From: Streptomyces griseoaurantiacus
Lineage (GTDB): Bacteria; Actinomycetota; Actinomycetes; Streptomycetales; Streptomycetaceae
DNA length: 64,000 nt
Direction: 5' to 3'
NCBI GenBank assembly: GCA_014656015.1
Contig: BNBP01000019.1
Location: 39,922 to 103,921 of the forward strand
Positions 15,861 to 24,566 of this stretch are shown here, piece by piece; the stretch's first letter is position 1, and the number at the start of each line of letters is the position of its first letter. The position numbers were made by a program, and so were the translations under genes. The notes under the pieces are model-generated. The model was given only the letters and a program-made list of their open reading frames with translations, made no database searches and had not been told where the DNA came from.

Positions 15861-16658
15861 CTAGTGGGCGCTGTGCTCGGAGTCGAGCAGCTTGCGGATC
15901 TTCAGGACGATCTCGCCGAACTCGGGCGTGTTGATGTTCTCGAGCCGCCGCGGTCGAGGGAGCGCGACCTCGACGACGTCCGCCAACCGGCCGGGTCGCG
16001 GTGTCATGACCACGACGCGGTCGGCGAGGAGCACCGCCTCGGGGATGCTGTGCGTCACGAACAGCACGGTCTTGCGGTCCTGGTCCCAGATCTTCAGCAG
16101 GTCCAGTCCCATCTGGTCGCGGGTCATCGCGTCGAGGGCGCCGAACGGCTCGTCCATGAGCAGGATGCGCGGGTCGTGCATCAGGGCGCGGCCGATCCCG
16201 ACCCGCTGCTGCATCCCGCCGGACAGCTCGTTGGGGTACCGGTCGCCGAACTCCTCCAGGCCGAGCATCACCAGCAGCTCGGCGGCCTTCGCGTGGGTCG
16301 CGGCGTCCCGGGCGTGGTGAAGGTCCGGCGACGTCAGCAGGTTCTTCCGCACGGTGCGCCATGGCAGCAGCAGCGGCTGCTGGAAGACCATCCCGAGCTG
16401 GTTGCGGTGGGTGTCCTCCGACGGCCCGAAGGTGACCTGTCCGGAGGTCTGTCGGGACAGGCCCATGATGATCCGCAGCATCGTGCTCTTGCCGCAGCCG
16501 CTGGGGCCCACGATGGAGATGAACTCACCGGCTCGGACGCTGAGGGAGACGTCGTCGAGAGCCTGGACGGTCCCGCCGGACTTCGTCGAGTAGAGCATGG
16601 ACAGCGAGTCCAAGCGGATCACGCAGTCGGTGTCGGTGCTGGTCGGCATGTCTGTCAT
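15861..16658 (-). CDS. ABC transporter ATP-binding protein (SsuB/TauB type)
   Basis: This 265-residue ATPase energises the adjacent permease. Walker A GPSGCGKST is at residues 51-59, the Q-loop is in MVFQQPLLLPW, the signature LSGGMQQR lies near 146, Walker B ILLMDEPFGALD near 168, and the switch His is in FVTHS. The subfamily matches nitrate/sulfonate/taurine-type importers. The ATG at 16658 follows GGTGAGGA. It is the second gene of the minus-strand run and lies 56 bases downstream of the iclR gene. Confidence 0.94.
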   Translation of the reverse strand: MTDMPTSTDTDCVIRLDSLSMLYSTKSGGTVQALDDVSLSVRAGEFISIVGPSGCGKSTMLRIIMGLSRQTSGQVTFGPSEDTHRNQLGMVFQQPLLLPWRTVRKNLLTSPDLHHARDAATHAKAAELLVMLGLEEFGDRYPNELSGGMQQRVGIGRALMHDPRILLMDEPFGALDAMTRDQMGLDLLKIWDQDRKTVLFVTHSIPEAVLLADRVVVMTPRPGRLADVVEVALPRPRRLENINTPEFGEIVLKIRKLLDSEHSAH

Positions 16659-16714
16659 TCCTCACCTGATTCGAGCGCAGGCTGCCCGCGCCTCGGTTGT
16701 CGTGCCGGCGGCAA

Positions 16715-17494
16715 TCAGTCGGTCGCCTCCGGCCACGTGCCGCCCATCTCCTTGGTCAGTCGCTTGCAGGCGGCCTTCAACGCCGTGGCCTCTCGGGAGT
16801 CCAGCGCCTCCGGCAGCATCCGCTCGGTGCCGACGGCCGCGATCGTGGCGCAGATCCCGGTCGCCGCGAACACCGGCGCCGCGACGACGCAGATGCCGCG
16901 GTGGTTGACGTGGATGCTCATGCCGGCCTGTCGGATCGCCTCGATACGACGGCGCGTCTCGGTGCGCTGGGGCTCGGGGAGGCTGCCGGTGAGCCGGTCG
17001 GCGTGGAACTGGTCGGGGAGGAAGGCCAGGAAGACCTTGGCCTGCGAGGAGTCCAGGGCGAGCTGCGAGCCCACGCGCACCGTCACCAGGGTGGGATGGT
17101 CGGACTCCTCCACCAGCGAGACCACCGGGCCGGAGGTGCCCCACAGCGACAGCACGGTGCTGATCTTGATCTCGAGCGAGAGCTCGCGCATGTAGGCCGG
17201 CGCCATCTGCATGATGCGCTGCTGTCCCAGCATGAAGCTGCCGAGCTGCAGGATCGACCGTCCGGGACGGACGAGTGCGGAGTCCTCCACGCGCTCGAGC
17301 AGGCCGGAGCTGATCATCGAGCTGAAGTAGCGGTGCACCGTGGTCCGGTTCAGATCGAGCCGGCGGGTGGTCTCCGCGACGGAGAGCTCCGGAGTCACCG
17401 GATCGAACAGTCCGAGGATCTGTGCGGTCCGGCTCACCGCCTGGATGTCCTGCTCCCGAGCAGCCACCGGCTTGTTGACCTGGCGCTCCGCCAT
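16715..17494 (-). CDS. IclR family transcriptional regulator
   Basis: This is a 259-residue regulator. An N-terminal winged helix-turn-helix (residues 18-80) includes LSVAETTRRLDLNRTTVHRYFSS. A GAF-like effector-binding domain follows, ending with GICVVAAPVFAATGICATIAAVG, as in IclR proteins controlling aromatic and organic-acid catabolism. It is the first gene of the minus-strand operon and faces the plus-strand catabolic operon. A perfect palindrome in the shared 200-base promoter gap is its likely binding site, so it probably controls both transport and breakdown genes in response to the substrate. Confidence 0.92.
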   Translation of the reverse strand: MAERQVNKPVAAREQDIQAVSRTAQILGLFDPVTPELSVAETTRRLDLNRTTVHRYFSSMISSGLLERVEDSALVRPGRSILQLGSFMLGQQRIMQMAPAYMRELSLEIKISTVLSLWGTSGPVVSLVEESDHPTLVTVRVGSQLALDSSQAKVFLAFLPDQFHADRLTGSLPEPQRTETRRRIEAIRQAGMSIHVNHRGICVVAAPVFAATGICATIAAVGTERMLPEALDSREATALKAACKRLTKEMGGTWPEATD

Positions 17495-17539
17495 CGGCCC
17501 TCACCCCGTTTCGTTGAGTGTCCACAAAGAGTGCGCACA

Positions 17540-17554
17540 GTTCGCAGTGCGAAC
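17540..17554. promoter_or_regulatory. Probable IclR operator
   Basis: GTTCGCA-G-TGCGAAC is a perfect 15-base palindrome, 46 bases upstream of the iclR start in the divergent promoter region. A second short palindrome, GTGCGCAC (17531-17538), lies directly beside it. IclR proteins commonly bind palindromes of this size. Confidence 0.6.
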
Positions 17555-17631
17555 AGAGATTAAGCGTGACCTACGTCTCGCTGCAAGGTTTTCTCAGGGA
17601 TTCGCGGAAGTGTTTTCCGATTGCACCCCTA

Positions 17632-17661
17632 TTGACAGACCGGATAGCGAACTCTCAGTCT
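17632..17661 (+). promoter_or_regulatory. Possible promoter of the plus-strand catabolic operon
   Basis: TTGACA at 17632-17637 is a perfect -35 hexamer in an AT-richer stretch, about 60 bases before the DUF6282 start. The -10 partner at an 18-base distance (CAGTCT) is weak, which would fit a promoter needing an activator. Confidence 0.35.
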
Positions 17662-17694
17662 GTGATGCGAACGCTGCCGACGCCTGGAGACTTC

Positions 17695-18585
17695 ATGACT
17701 GACTCACCCGCCATCATCAAGCTGCTGAACGGCTGCGTAGACCTGCACTGCCATTCCGGCCCGAACCCGTTCCCTCGACGCATCGACCATGCCGAGGCCG
17801 GCAAGGACGGCGAGCGGCTCGGTATGCGGGGCGTGCTGGTGAAGTCCCACCACCACAACACCGTCATGGACCTGCTCGCGATGAGCGACCGGCTGGCGAA
17901 GATCAGCACCCCGGTCTTCGGCGGCATCACCCTGAACAGCATGGTCGGCGGCATCAACCCGCAGGCGGTGGCCATGTCACTGCGCATGGGGGGCAGGGCC
18001 GTGTGGTTTCCGACGTTCTCGGCCGGCCGGCACATCGACTGCCATCCGGAGGGTGTCGGCTTCCCCACGGCGAGCGTCGAGGTGCCGTCGTCCCGGGTCG
18101 ACATCCACCAGGAGGACGGTGAGCTCATCCCTCAGGTCCACGAGGTGCTCGACCTGGTGAAGGAGAGCGGCGCGATGGTGACCGGCGGCCACATGGAGAC
18201 CGAGTCGATCACCCAGCTGTTTGCCGCGGCCAAGGACAAGGGTGTCACCCGGATGCTACTCAACCATCCCGACTACGTCATCGGTGCGGACGAGGCGAAG
18301 TGCCGTGAGCTCGTCGGCTACGGAGCGTTCATCGAGCACGAGACCGGCTTCTACGACCCCGAGGGGACCAAGAAGTGGGACCCGAAGATCCTCCTGGACT
18401 GGATCGAGAGGATCGGCCCGGAGCACACCGTGATCGCCTCCGACCTCGGTCAGAAGGATCGGCCGCTGCCGGTGGACTCCTACATCCGCGTCGCGACCGC
18501 GCTGTTGGACCTCGGCCTGGACGAGAGGTCGCTGCGGCAGATCTTCTGCGACAACCCGGCCTTCCTGCTCGGCCTGGACGACTGA
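17695..18585 (+). CDS. DUF6282 family, amidohydrolase-like metal-dependent hydrolase
   Basis: This is a 296-residue soluble protein. The start ATG at 17695 is five bases after GGAG; a longer frame from 17518 would cover the promoter and operator and is rejected. Likely metal ligands are His18 and His20 in CVDLHCHSGPN, His52-His54 in VKSHHHNT, and a His in MLLNHPDY. A late acidic residue lies in IASDLGQ. This pattern is that of TIM-barrel amidohydrolases, which hydrolyse amide, lactone or lactam bonds. The DUF6282 name is from memory. As first gene of the operon it may act early, for example opening a ring. The substrate is unknown. Confidence 0.75.
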   Translation: MTDSPAIIKLLNGCVDLHCHSGPNPFPRRIDHAEAGKDGERLGMRGVLVKSHHHNTVMDLLAMSDRLAKISTPVFGGITLNSMVGGINPQAVAMSLRMGGRAVWFPTFSAGRHIDCHPEGVGFPTASVEVPSSRVDIHQEDGELIPQVHEVLDLVKESGAMVTGGHMETESITQLFAAAKDKGVTRMLLNHPDYVIGADEAKCRELVGYGAFIEHETGFYDPEGTKKWDPKILLDWIERIGPEHTVIASDLGQKDRPLPVDSYIRVATALLDLGLDERSLRQIFCDNPAFLLGLDD

Positions 18586-18620
18586 ACCGGCATCTTGCTG
18601 CTGACCCGAAAGGACAGACG

Positions 18621-19487
18621 ATGACCACCCTGGCCACCCCGCCCGACGTGGAGTTCTCCGACCTCGGTACGGGCGATCCCGACGAGACGACCCCTGGCGG
18701 GTCGTCGACGTGGTACTTCCGCGGACACAACTTCGTGCTCGCCCACACGACGCTGGTCGCCGGCGACGTGCTCGAGAGAGATGATCAGCCGGACGAGTAC
18801 GTCGTGATCCTCCCCTACGAGGAATCCAGCGTCGAGGTCCGTGCGTCGCGGGAGGTCGTGTCGGTCTCGGGCAAGGCGGTGGTGATGGTCCCGCCGGGCA
18901 GCAGTGCGATCGTCGGCGTCGACGACTGCACCGTCGTGCGGCTGTTCAGCTCTCGGTCCACCGACCTGCTGGACAAGGCGCGCAACCGGGATGCGTACGC
19001 GGAGCCGCACCCGAACACCAAGCCGTTCGAGCCGTGGCCGGCCCCGCCGGAGGGTTATCGCGTCCGGCCCTACCGACTGGCCGACCTGGAGGTGACGCAG
19101 GACGCCATCCGCCCGGGCCAGATCGTGCGGTGCAGCACCTTCATGGTCAACTTCCTGGCGCCCAGGATCGGTCCGCGTGATCCGAACACCCTCTCGCCGC
19201 ACGACCACGACGACTTCGAGCAGTGCTCGCTCGCCGTGGAGGGGGAGTATGTCCACCACCTGCGGACCCCGTGGTCCAAGCGTCGCAGCGAGTGGCGCGA
19301 GGACCAGCACCTGCGGTGCGGCAGTCCTTCGGTGGCCGTGATCCCTCCGCCCATGATCCACACCAGCGAGGCTGTTGGTGCGGGGACCAACCAGCTGATC
19401 GACATCTTCTGTCCGCCGCGTCTGGACTTCTCCCTGACGCCGGGCCGGGTGCTCAACGAAGACACCTATCCACTCCCCAACCAGTAA
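18621..19487 (+). CDS. Cupin-domain protein of unknown function
   Basis: This is a 288-residue protein with two cupin-like halves. The first half (residues 30-110) has YVVILP and VVMVPPGSSAIV strands but few metal ligands. The second half carries HDHDDFEQ with His194, His196 and Glu200, and a downstream PPPMIHTSEAVG that could give the fourth ligand. It is therefore likely a single-metal enzyme (dioxygenase, isomerase or decarboxylase) rather than a binding protein. The start ATG at 18621 follows AAAGGACAG. It lies between the DUF6282 hydrolase and the first binding protein. I do not recognise a named family. Confidence 0.7.
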   Translation: MTTLATPPDVEFSDLGTGDPDETTPGGSSTWYFRGHNFVLAHTTLVAGDVLERDDQPDEYVVILPYEESSVEVRASREVVSVSGKAVVMVPPGSSAIVGVDDCTVVRLFSSRSTDLLDKARNRDAYAEPHPNTKPFEPWPAPPEGYRVRPYRLADLEVTQDAIRPGQIVRCSTFMVNFLAPRIGPRDPNTLSPHDHDDFEQCSLAVEGEYVHHLRTPWSKRRSEWREDQHLRCGSPSVAVIPPPMIHTSEAVGAGTNQLIDIFCPPRLDFSLTPGRVLNEDTYPLPNQ

Positions 19488-19502
19488 GAAGAAGGTTCCA
19501 TC

Positions 19503-20606
19503 GTGAAGACCAGACGAGCGATGAAGGTCGTCAGTGGTGCGGTCGCCATCCTGTGCGCGGCCGCGACGCTGAGTGCGTGCGGTTCCGACAGCGGTTCCGC
19601 CAGCGGATCCGACAAGTCGGCCAAGTCCGGCGGGCTGACGCCGGTGACGTTCGCGATGGCGTCCCCGAGCTGGAACGCCGGCTACGCGGTCATGGCCGTC
19701 GTGGAGGCCGAGGGCTTCTACAAGCAGGAGGGTCTGAAGGTCACGACCAACCTGTTCCCGTCGGCCACCCAGGCAGCGCAGCAGGTCGCCGGCGGCGGGG
19801 CCGACCTCGGCCTGATGACGGTCGAGCCCGTGGCCATCGGGCACGACAAGGACCTGGACCTGGCCTACTTCAGCTCGTACTGGGCGAAGTGGATCTACAG
19901 CTTGCAGGTGCCGGACGGTTCGGATGTGAAGAGCATCGCCGACCTGAAGGGCAAGAAGATCGGCGTCTCCGCGGTCGCGAGCTCCGGCGCGACGTTCGCC
20001 CGGACCGCGCTGGAGCTCAACGGGATGAGCGAGAACGCTGCCAGCCTGGTGCCGATCGGTGCCGGCGCCCAGCAGATCAACGCCATCAAGAGCGGCCAGG
20101 TCGATGCGTTGGCGCTCTGGGACATCCAGTACCAGATCGTCAAGAACGCCGGCGTCACCCTGACGCCGCTTCCGGTCAAGGAGACGGCGGACGCGTGGGG
20201 CGGCGGCTTCGCGACGACCCGGAAGAACCTCAAGGCCAAGAAGGACGTCCTCGAACGGTTCGGTCGTGCGGTGGCGAAGGCGTTCGTCTTCGCCAAGGCC
20301 AACCCCGAGGCCGCGATCCGCGACCTGTGGAAGCTTCACCCGGAGACCCGCGGGTCCGACCCGGAGGCGAAAGCGCTGGCTGACGGGGTCAAGGTGCTCC
20401 AGGTCCGCCTGGACGGACAGGGCTTCGACGACAAGACCCTGGGCCGGATCGACGAGACTGCGTTCACCCGTTCGCTCGACTTCATGGCCTCGGCCGGACT
20501 GATCAAGAAGTTCCCGGCGAAGGACGTCTACACCGACGCGATGTTCAAGGCGTTCAACGACTTCTCCTACGACGACGTCAACAAGCAAGCAGAGAGCGCC
20601 GGCTGA
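19503..20606 (+). CDS. ABC transporter substrate-binding lipoprotein (NMT1/THI5-like), copy 1
   Basis: This 367-residue lipoprotein starts with GTG at 19503. The signal sequence ends at the lipobox LSAC with Cys26, followed by a Ser/Gly-rich tether. The mature domain has the NMT1/SsuA-like pattern: WNAGYAVMAVVEAEGFYKQEG, then GGGADLGLMTVEPVAIG, and LKGKKIGVSAVASSGATFA. It captures the substrate outside the membrane and delivers it to the permease/ATPase pair encoded on the opposite strand. It is closely related to the lipoprotein at 21604, with part of the DNA nearly identical. The family binds aromatic acids, pyrimidines, sulfonates and similar small molecules. Confidence 0.9.
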   Translation: MKTRRAMKVVSGAVAILCAAATLSACGSDSGSASGSDKSAKSGGLTPVTFAMASPSWNAGYAVMAVVEAEGFYKQEGLKVTTNLFPSATQAAQQVAGGGADLGLMTVEPVAIGHDKDLDLAYFSSYWAKWIYSLQVPDGSDVKSIADLKGKKIGVSAVASSGATFARTALELNGMSENAASLVPIGAGAQQINAIKSGQVDALALWDIQYQIVKNAGVTLTPLPVKETADAWGGGFATTRKNLKAKKDVLERFGRAVAKAFVFAKANPEAAIRDLWKLHPETRGSDPEAKALADGVKVLQVRLDGQGFDDKTLGRIDETAFTRSLDFMASAGLIKKFPAKDVYTDAMFKAFNDFSYDDVNKQAESAG

Positions 20607-20607
20607 C

Positions 20608-21597
20608 ATGCGACTGGGGATCGCGCTCGACCTGAGCTCCCATGAGCCGGTCCGCCCACAGGTGGATCGCACGGTCACGATGCTCGCCCGCGCGGAGCAG
20701 CACGGCTTCGACTCCGCGTGGGTGGGGGAGAGCTATCACACGGCCTCTCAGCCGTTCCACCTCCCGTCCGCCCTGATGGTCCTGGGACATCTGGCCGGAC
20801 GGACGTCCCTGGCGCTGGGATCAGCGGTGCTGCTCCTGCGCGCGTACAGTCCGGAGAAGCTGGCCTACGAGGCCGCGCTGCTCGACCAGCTGTGCGGCGG
20901 GAAGCTCACCCTCGGCCTCGGGCTCGGCAGCCCGGAGGTCGCCCAACGAGTCGGGCTGCCCGCGTCAGGTCCGGCCGGCGCGGCCTTCGACGCCACGCTG
21001 AAGCTGCTGCGCGACGCCTGGTCCGCCGACGCGAGCACCGATTCGCCGGTGGCGATCCCACCCCCGGTGCGGCGCGGCGGGCCCCGGATCCTGGTGGGCG
21101 GCAAGGTGGGCGCCTCGGCCCGTCGTGCCGCGACGCTCGCCGACGGATTCTACGGCGCGACGAACTACTGCGACGACCTGTTGATCAAGCAGTCGGCCGC
21201 CTACTGGTCGTGTCGCGGCGGACGGCCGGGCGGGACGGGGGGAGCGGTCGCCACCACCAGGTTCTGCGTCGTCCACGAGGATGCCGCCACTGCCCGCGAG
21301 CTCGCCGCGCGCCACCTCAAGGCCGCGACCGACTACTACACCGAGCGGGGCTCATGGCTGGGTGCGGACGGCCCTGCCGAGCTCGAGCTCCCCATGGTGG
21401 GCACGCCCGACGAGATCGACGCGACGATCGCCCGGTACGTCCGGGCGGGGGTCACGTCCGTCCAACTGCGGGTCGCCCCGTTCGGCACGCCGCCGGAGGT
21501 CGCCCGCCACACGCTCGACCTCGTCGGGCGGCACGTCCTCCCGCACTGGCACGACACGACGACTTCCGACGCGATCACGAGCTCGGATGGGGAATGA
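20608..21597 (+). CDS. Luciferase-like (LLM class) flavin- or F420-dependent oxidoreductase
   Basis: This is a 329-residue TIM-barrel protein of the bacterial luciferase-like superfamily. Typical features are MRLGIALDL at the start, AEQHGFDSAWVGESYH, GSAVLLLRAYSPEKLAYEAALLD and the GKLTLGLGLGSPE block. RILVGGKVGASARRAATLADGFYG follows near residue 158. Members use FMNH2 (monooxygenases) or F420. In this operon it could hydroxylate or desaturate the imported substrate. It sits between the two binding-protein genes, one base after the first stop, which is unusual for an enzyme gene. Cofactor and substrate cannot be told from the sequence. Confidence 0.85.
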   Translation: MRLGIALDLSSHEPVRPQVDRTVTMLARAEQHGFDSAWVGESYHTASQPFHLPSALMVLGHLAGRTSLALGSAVLLLRAYSPEKLAYEAALLDQLCGGKLTLGLGLGSPEVAQRVGLPASGPAGAAFDATLKLLRDAWSADASTDSPVAIPPPVRRGGPRILVGGKVGASARRAATLADGFYGATNYCDDLLIKQSAAYWSCRGGRPGGTGGAVATTRFCVVHEDAATARELAARHLKAATDYYTERGSWLGADGPAELELPMVGTPDEIDATIARYVRAGVTSVQLRVAPFGTPPEVARHTLDLVGRHVLPHWHDTTTSDAITSSDGE

Positions 21598-21603
21598 CTG
21601 AGG

Positions 21604-22686
21604 ATGACGAGACGACTCAAGAGCTTGACCGGCCTGTTCGCAGGCATCCTCGTGGTGGCCACGCTGAGCGCATGCGGTTCGGAGGGGGGCGGCTCGGCGG
21701 GCGGCGACGACCTCGACACCGTCACCTTCGCCCTGAGCGCGCCCAGCTGGAACGCCGGCTACACCACCTTGGTGGTCCCCGAGGCCGAGGGCTACTTCAA
21801 GGACGAGGGGCTCGACGTCAAGGTCGAGCTGTTCCCCTCCGGCACGCAGACGGCGCAGCAGCTGGCCGCCGGCGGCGCCGACGTCGGACTGATGACCGGT
21901 GAGCCGGTCGCGATCGGTCACGCCAAGAACCTGGGCCTGGCCTACTTCGCGTCGTACTACCCGCACTGGATCTACAGCCTGCAGCTGCCCAAGGGCTCGG
22001 ATGTGAGGAACGTCGCGGACCTGAAGGGCAAGAAGATCGGGGTGACCGCGGTGGCCAGCTCCGGCGGGACGTTCGCCCGGACCGCGCTGGAGCTCAACGG
22101 GATGAGCGAGAACGCTGCCGCCCTGGTGCCGATCGGTGCCGGCGCCCAGCAGATCAACGCCATCAAGAGCGGCCAGGTCGATGCGCTGGCCCTCTGGGAC
22201 ACCCAGTACGCGATCGTCGAGGACTCCGGGATCGAGCTCACCCCGTTGCCGGTGCCCCAGACCGCCGGCATCTGGGGCGGGGGGTTCGCGGCGACGCGGA
22301 AGACGATCGACAAGAGGAAGGACGTCCTGGAGCGGTTCGGTCGCGCCATCGCGAAGGGCTTCGCATTCGCCCAGGCCAACCCCGAGGCCGCGATCCGCGA
22401 CCTGTGGAAGCTCCACCCGGAGACCCGGGGCACCGGACCGGAGAAGGACGCGATGGCGTCCCAGGCCAAGATCCTCCAGGTCCGGCTGGCCGACCAGGGG
22501 GTCGAGGACGACGACTGGGGCCGGATCGATCCGAAGGCGGCGACCGGGATGGTCGAGTTCATGGCGTCCGCCGGGCTCGTGGGCAAGGCGTTCCCGGCCA
22601 CGGAGATCTACACGACCGACCTTCTCGACGCCATCAACGACTTCTCCTACGACGACATCCGCAAGCAAGCGAAGGACGCCTCCTGA
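21604..22686 (+). CDS. ABC transporter substrate-binding lipoprotein (NMT1/THI5-like), copy 2
   Basis: This is a 360-residue paralogue of the lipoprotein at 19503. The lipobox LSAC has Cys24, then a Gly-rich tether and the same WNAGY, GGADVGLMTGEPVAIGH and LKGKKIGVTAVASSGGTFA blocks. DNA of roughly 155 bases (about 22055-22210 here, 19978-20132 in copy 1) differs at only a handful of positions, while the N- and C-terminal parts are more divergent. This suggests an old duplication with recent gene conversion. The two copies could give one permease two ligand specificities. The start ATG at 21604 lies six bases after the LLM stop. Confidence 0.9.
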   Translation: MTRRLKSLTGLFAGILVVATLSACGSEGGGSAGGDDLDTVTFALSAPSWNAGYTTLVVPEAEGYFKDEGLDVKVELFPSGTQTAQQLAAGGADVGLMTGEPVAIGHAKNLGLAYFASYYPHWIYSLQLPKGSDVRNVADLKGKKIGVTAVASSGGTFARTALELNGMSENAAALVPIGAGAQQINAIKSGQVDALALWDTQYAIVEDSGIELTPLPVPQTAGIWGGGFAATRKTIDKRKDVLERFGRAIAKGFAFAQANPEAAIRDLWKLHPETRGTGPEKDAMASQAKILQVRLADQGVEDDDWGRIDPKAATGMVEFMASAGLVGKAFPATEIYTTDLLDAINDFSYDDIRKQAKDAS

Positions 22687-22713
22687 GATGGGGCAGGAAG
22701 TGGAGACGACCCG

Positions 22714-23907
22714 ATGAGCAGCTCATTCGTGTACGCGTCGGTCCGGACCCCGTTCGGCCGGTTCAACGGAGCCTTGGCCGACACGAGGACCGACGATCTG
22801 GCCGCGACTGCGTTGAAGGGACTTCTCGACCGCTCGCCAGGCCTTGATCCCGGCCTGGTCGACGACGTGTTCTGGGGCAATGCCAACGGCGCCGGCGAGG
22901 ACAATCGCAACGTCGGCCGGATGGCCGTGCTGCTGGCGGGCATGCCCGTCTCGGTGCCCGCCACCTCGGTGAACCGGCTCTGCGGCTCGTCGCTGGACGC
23001 CGCCATGATGGCCTCACGCATGATCGAGGTCGACGACGCGGAGATCGCGATCGCCGGAGGCGTGGAGTCGATGACGCGGGCGCCGTGGGTCCTGCCGAAG
23101 CCGTCGCGTCGGTTCCCGGCAGGCGATGTCACCGCCGTCTCCACGACGCTGGGCTGGCGTCTGGTGAACGAGCGGATGCCCGCCGAGTGGACGGCCTCAC
23201 TGGGCGAGTGCAACGAGCAGCTGCAGGAGAAGTTCTCGATCTCGCGCGAGCGGCAGGACGAGTTCGGCGCTCGCTCGCACCGCCTCGCGGCGGAGGCGTG
23301 GGCGAAGGGCTTCTACGACGACCTCGTGGTATCCGTCCCCGGCGCCGACCTGGTCCAGGACGAGAGCATCCGTGCCGACACCTCGCTCGAGAAGCTGGCA
23401 GGGCTGAAGCCGGCGTTCCGGCCCGACGGGACGATCACCGCCGGCAACTGCTCACCGCTGAACGACGGCGCGAGCGCGGTCCTGCTGGGCTCGGCGAGCG
23501 CGGCCGCGACCATCGGTCGTGACCCGGTCGCGCGGATCGCCGGCCGCGGCTGGGCTGCGCTGGAGCCGCAGCAGTTCGGCTACGCCCCGGTCGAGGCCGC
23601 CAACGGCGCGCTCGAGCGGGCGGGCATCACCTGGGACGACATCGGCGCCGTCGAGCTGAACGAGGCGTTCGCCGTCCAGTCGATCGCCTGTGTCGACGCC
23701 TGGCTCGAACTCGGGCTGCGGGACGCCGAGGTCGTCAACGCCAAGGGCGGGGCGATCGCCATCGGGCACCCGCTGGGTGCCTCGGGCGGGCGCATTCTCG
23801 GGACCCTCGCGGCGCGGCTCGTGGAGTCCGGTGAACGATGGGGCGTGGCGGCCATCTGCATCGGTGTGGGTCAAGGCTTGGCGGTCGTGCTGGAGAACGT
23901 CTCATGA
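22714..23907 (+). CDS. Thiolase (acetyl-CoA acyltransferase, PcaF-like)
   Basis: This is a 397-residue degradative thiolase. The catalytic residues are in place: Cys90 in NRLCGSSLDA, His352 in AIAIGHPLGASGGR and Cys382 in AICIGVGQG. It cleaves a 3-oxoacyl-CoA with free CoA into acetyl-CoA and a shortened acyl-CoA. It is followed directly by a two-subunit 3-oxoacid CoA-transferase (ATGA overlap), the same pairing as the last two steps of the beta-ketoadipate pathway. Its 3-oxoacyl substrate is therefore probably a dicarboxylic or similar acid made by the preceding enzymes. No ring-cleavage dioxygenase gene is nearby. Confidence 0.92.
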   Translation: MSSSFVYASVRTPFGRFNGALADTRTDDLAATALKGLLDRSPGLDPGLVDDVFWGNANGAGEDNRNVGRMAVLLAGMPVSVPATSVNRLCGSSLDAAMMASRMIEVDDAEIAIAGGVESMTRAPWVLPKPSRRFPAGDVTAVSTTLGWRLVNERMPAEWTASLGECNEQLQEKFSISRERQDEFGARSHRLAAEAWAKGFYDDLVVSVPGADLVQDESIRADTSLEKLAGLKPAFRPDGTITAGNCSPLNDGASAVLLGSASAAATIGRDPVARIAGRGWAALEPQQFGYAPVEAANGALERAGITWDDIGAVELNEAFAVQSIACVDAWLELGLRDAEVVNAKGGAIAIGHPLGASGGRILGTLAARLVESGERWGVAAICIGVGQGLAVVLENVS

Positions 23908-24566
23908 CGCTGCTCTGCACCTCTGCCGACGAGGCGGTCAGCGGCATCGCCGACGGCTCGACGGTGCTGGTCGGCGGCTTCGGCACGGCCGGCATGCCGT
24001 TCGACCTGATCTACGCGTTGATCCGGCAGGGAGCGCGAGACCTCACCGTCGTGGCGAACAACGCGGGCAACGCGGACGCCGGGCTCGCGGCGCTGCTCGC
24101 GGCCGGGCGGGTGCGCAAGATCATGTGCTCGTTCCCCCGGCAGACGGACTCCTGGGTCTTCGACGAGCTGTACCGCAGCGGAAAGATCGAGCTCGAGGTC
24201 GTGCCGCAGGGAAACCTGGCCGAGCGCATGCGCGCCGCCGGAGCCGGGATCGGCGGGTTCTACACCCGCACCGGAGTCGGGACCCTCCTCGCGGAGGGGA
24301 AGGACACCCGCGAGATCGACGGCCGGACGTACGTCCTGGAGCTGCCCATCGCCGCCGACGTCGCGCTCATCAGCGCCCACACCGCGGACACCCTCGGGAA
24401 CCTCGTCTACCGCAAGACGGCACGCAACTTCGCTCCCGTCATGGCGACGGCCGCGACGACCACCGTCGTGCAGGTGCGGCACGTCGTCGAGCCGGGAGTG
24501 CTGGATCCTGAGGCCGTGGTCACCCCGGGCATCTACGTCGACCGGATCGTGCAGGTGTCGTCATGA
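23904..24566 (+). CDS. 3-oxoacid CoA-transferase, subunit A (PcaI-like)
   Basis: This 220-residue alpha subunit of a class I CoA-transferase starts with ATG at 23904, overlapping the thiolase stop. The glycine-rich signature VLVGGFGTAGMPF is at residues 22-34, followed by VVANNAGNADAG and the oxyanion/CoA-binding GGFYTRTGVGT near residue 115. With the B subunit it moves CoA from succinyl-CoA (or acetyl-CoA) to a 3-oxoacid, feeding the thiolase. The downstream gene overlaps by four bases, so the subunits are translated together. Confidence 0.93.
   Translation: MTLLCTSADEAVSGIADGSTVLVGGFGTAGMPFDLIYALIRQGARDLTVVANNAGNADAGLAALLAAGRVRKIMCSFPRQTDSWVFDELYRSGKIELEVVPQGNLAERMRAAGAGIGGFYTRTGVGTLLAEGKDTREIDGRTYVLELPIAADVALISAHTADTLGNLVYRKTARNFAPVMATAATTTVVQVRHVVEPGVLDPEAVVTPGIYVDRIVQVSS

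Noticed and set aside
14182..15864. 560-codon plus-strand ORF antisense to the aldolase and permease
   Set aside because: Its composition is Asp/His/Gln-rich shadow sequence; the minus strand encodes clear ABC permease and aldolase families.
17518..17694. Extended N-terminus of the DUF6282 protein
   Set aside because: It would cover the IclR operator and promoter; GGAG lies at the right distance before the ATG at 17695.
18480..20678. 732-codon minus-strand ORF antisense to cupin and binding protein 1
   Set aside because: No family features; the plus strand has a lipobox, conserved blocks and operon spacing.
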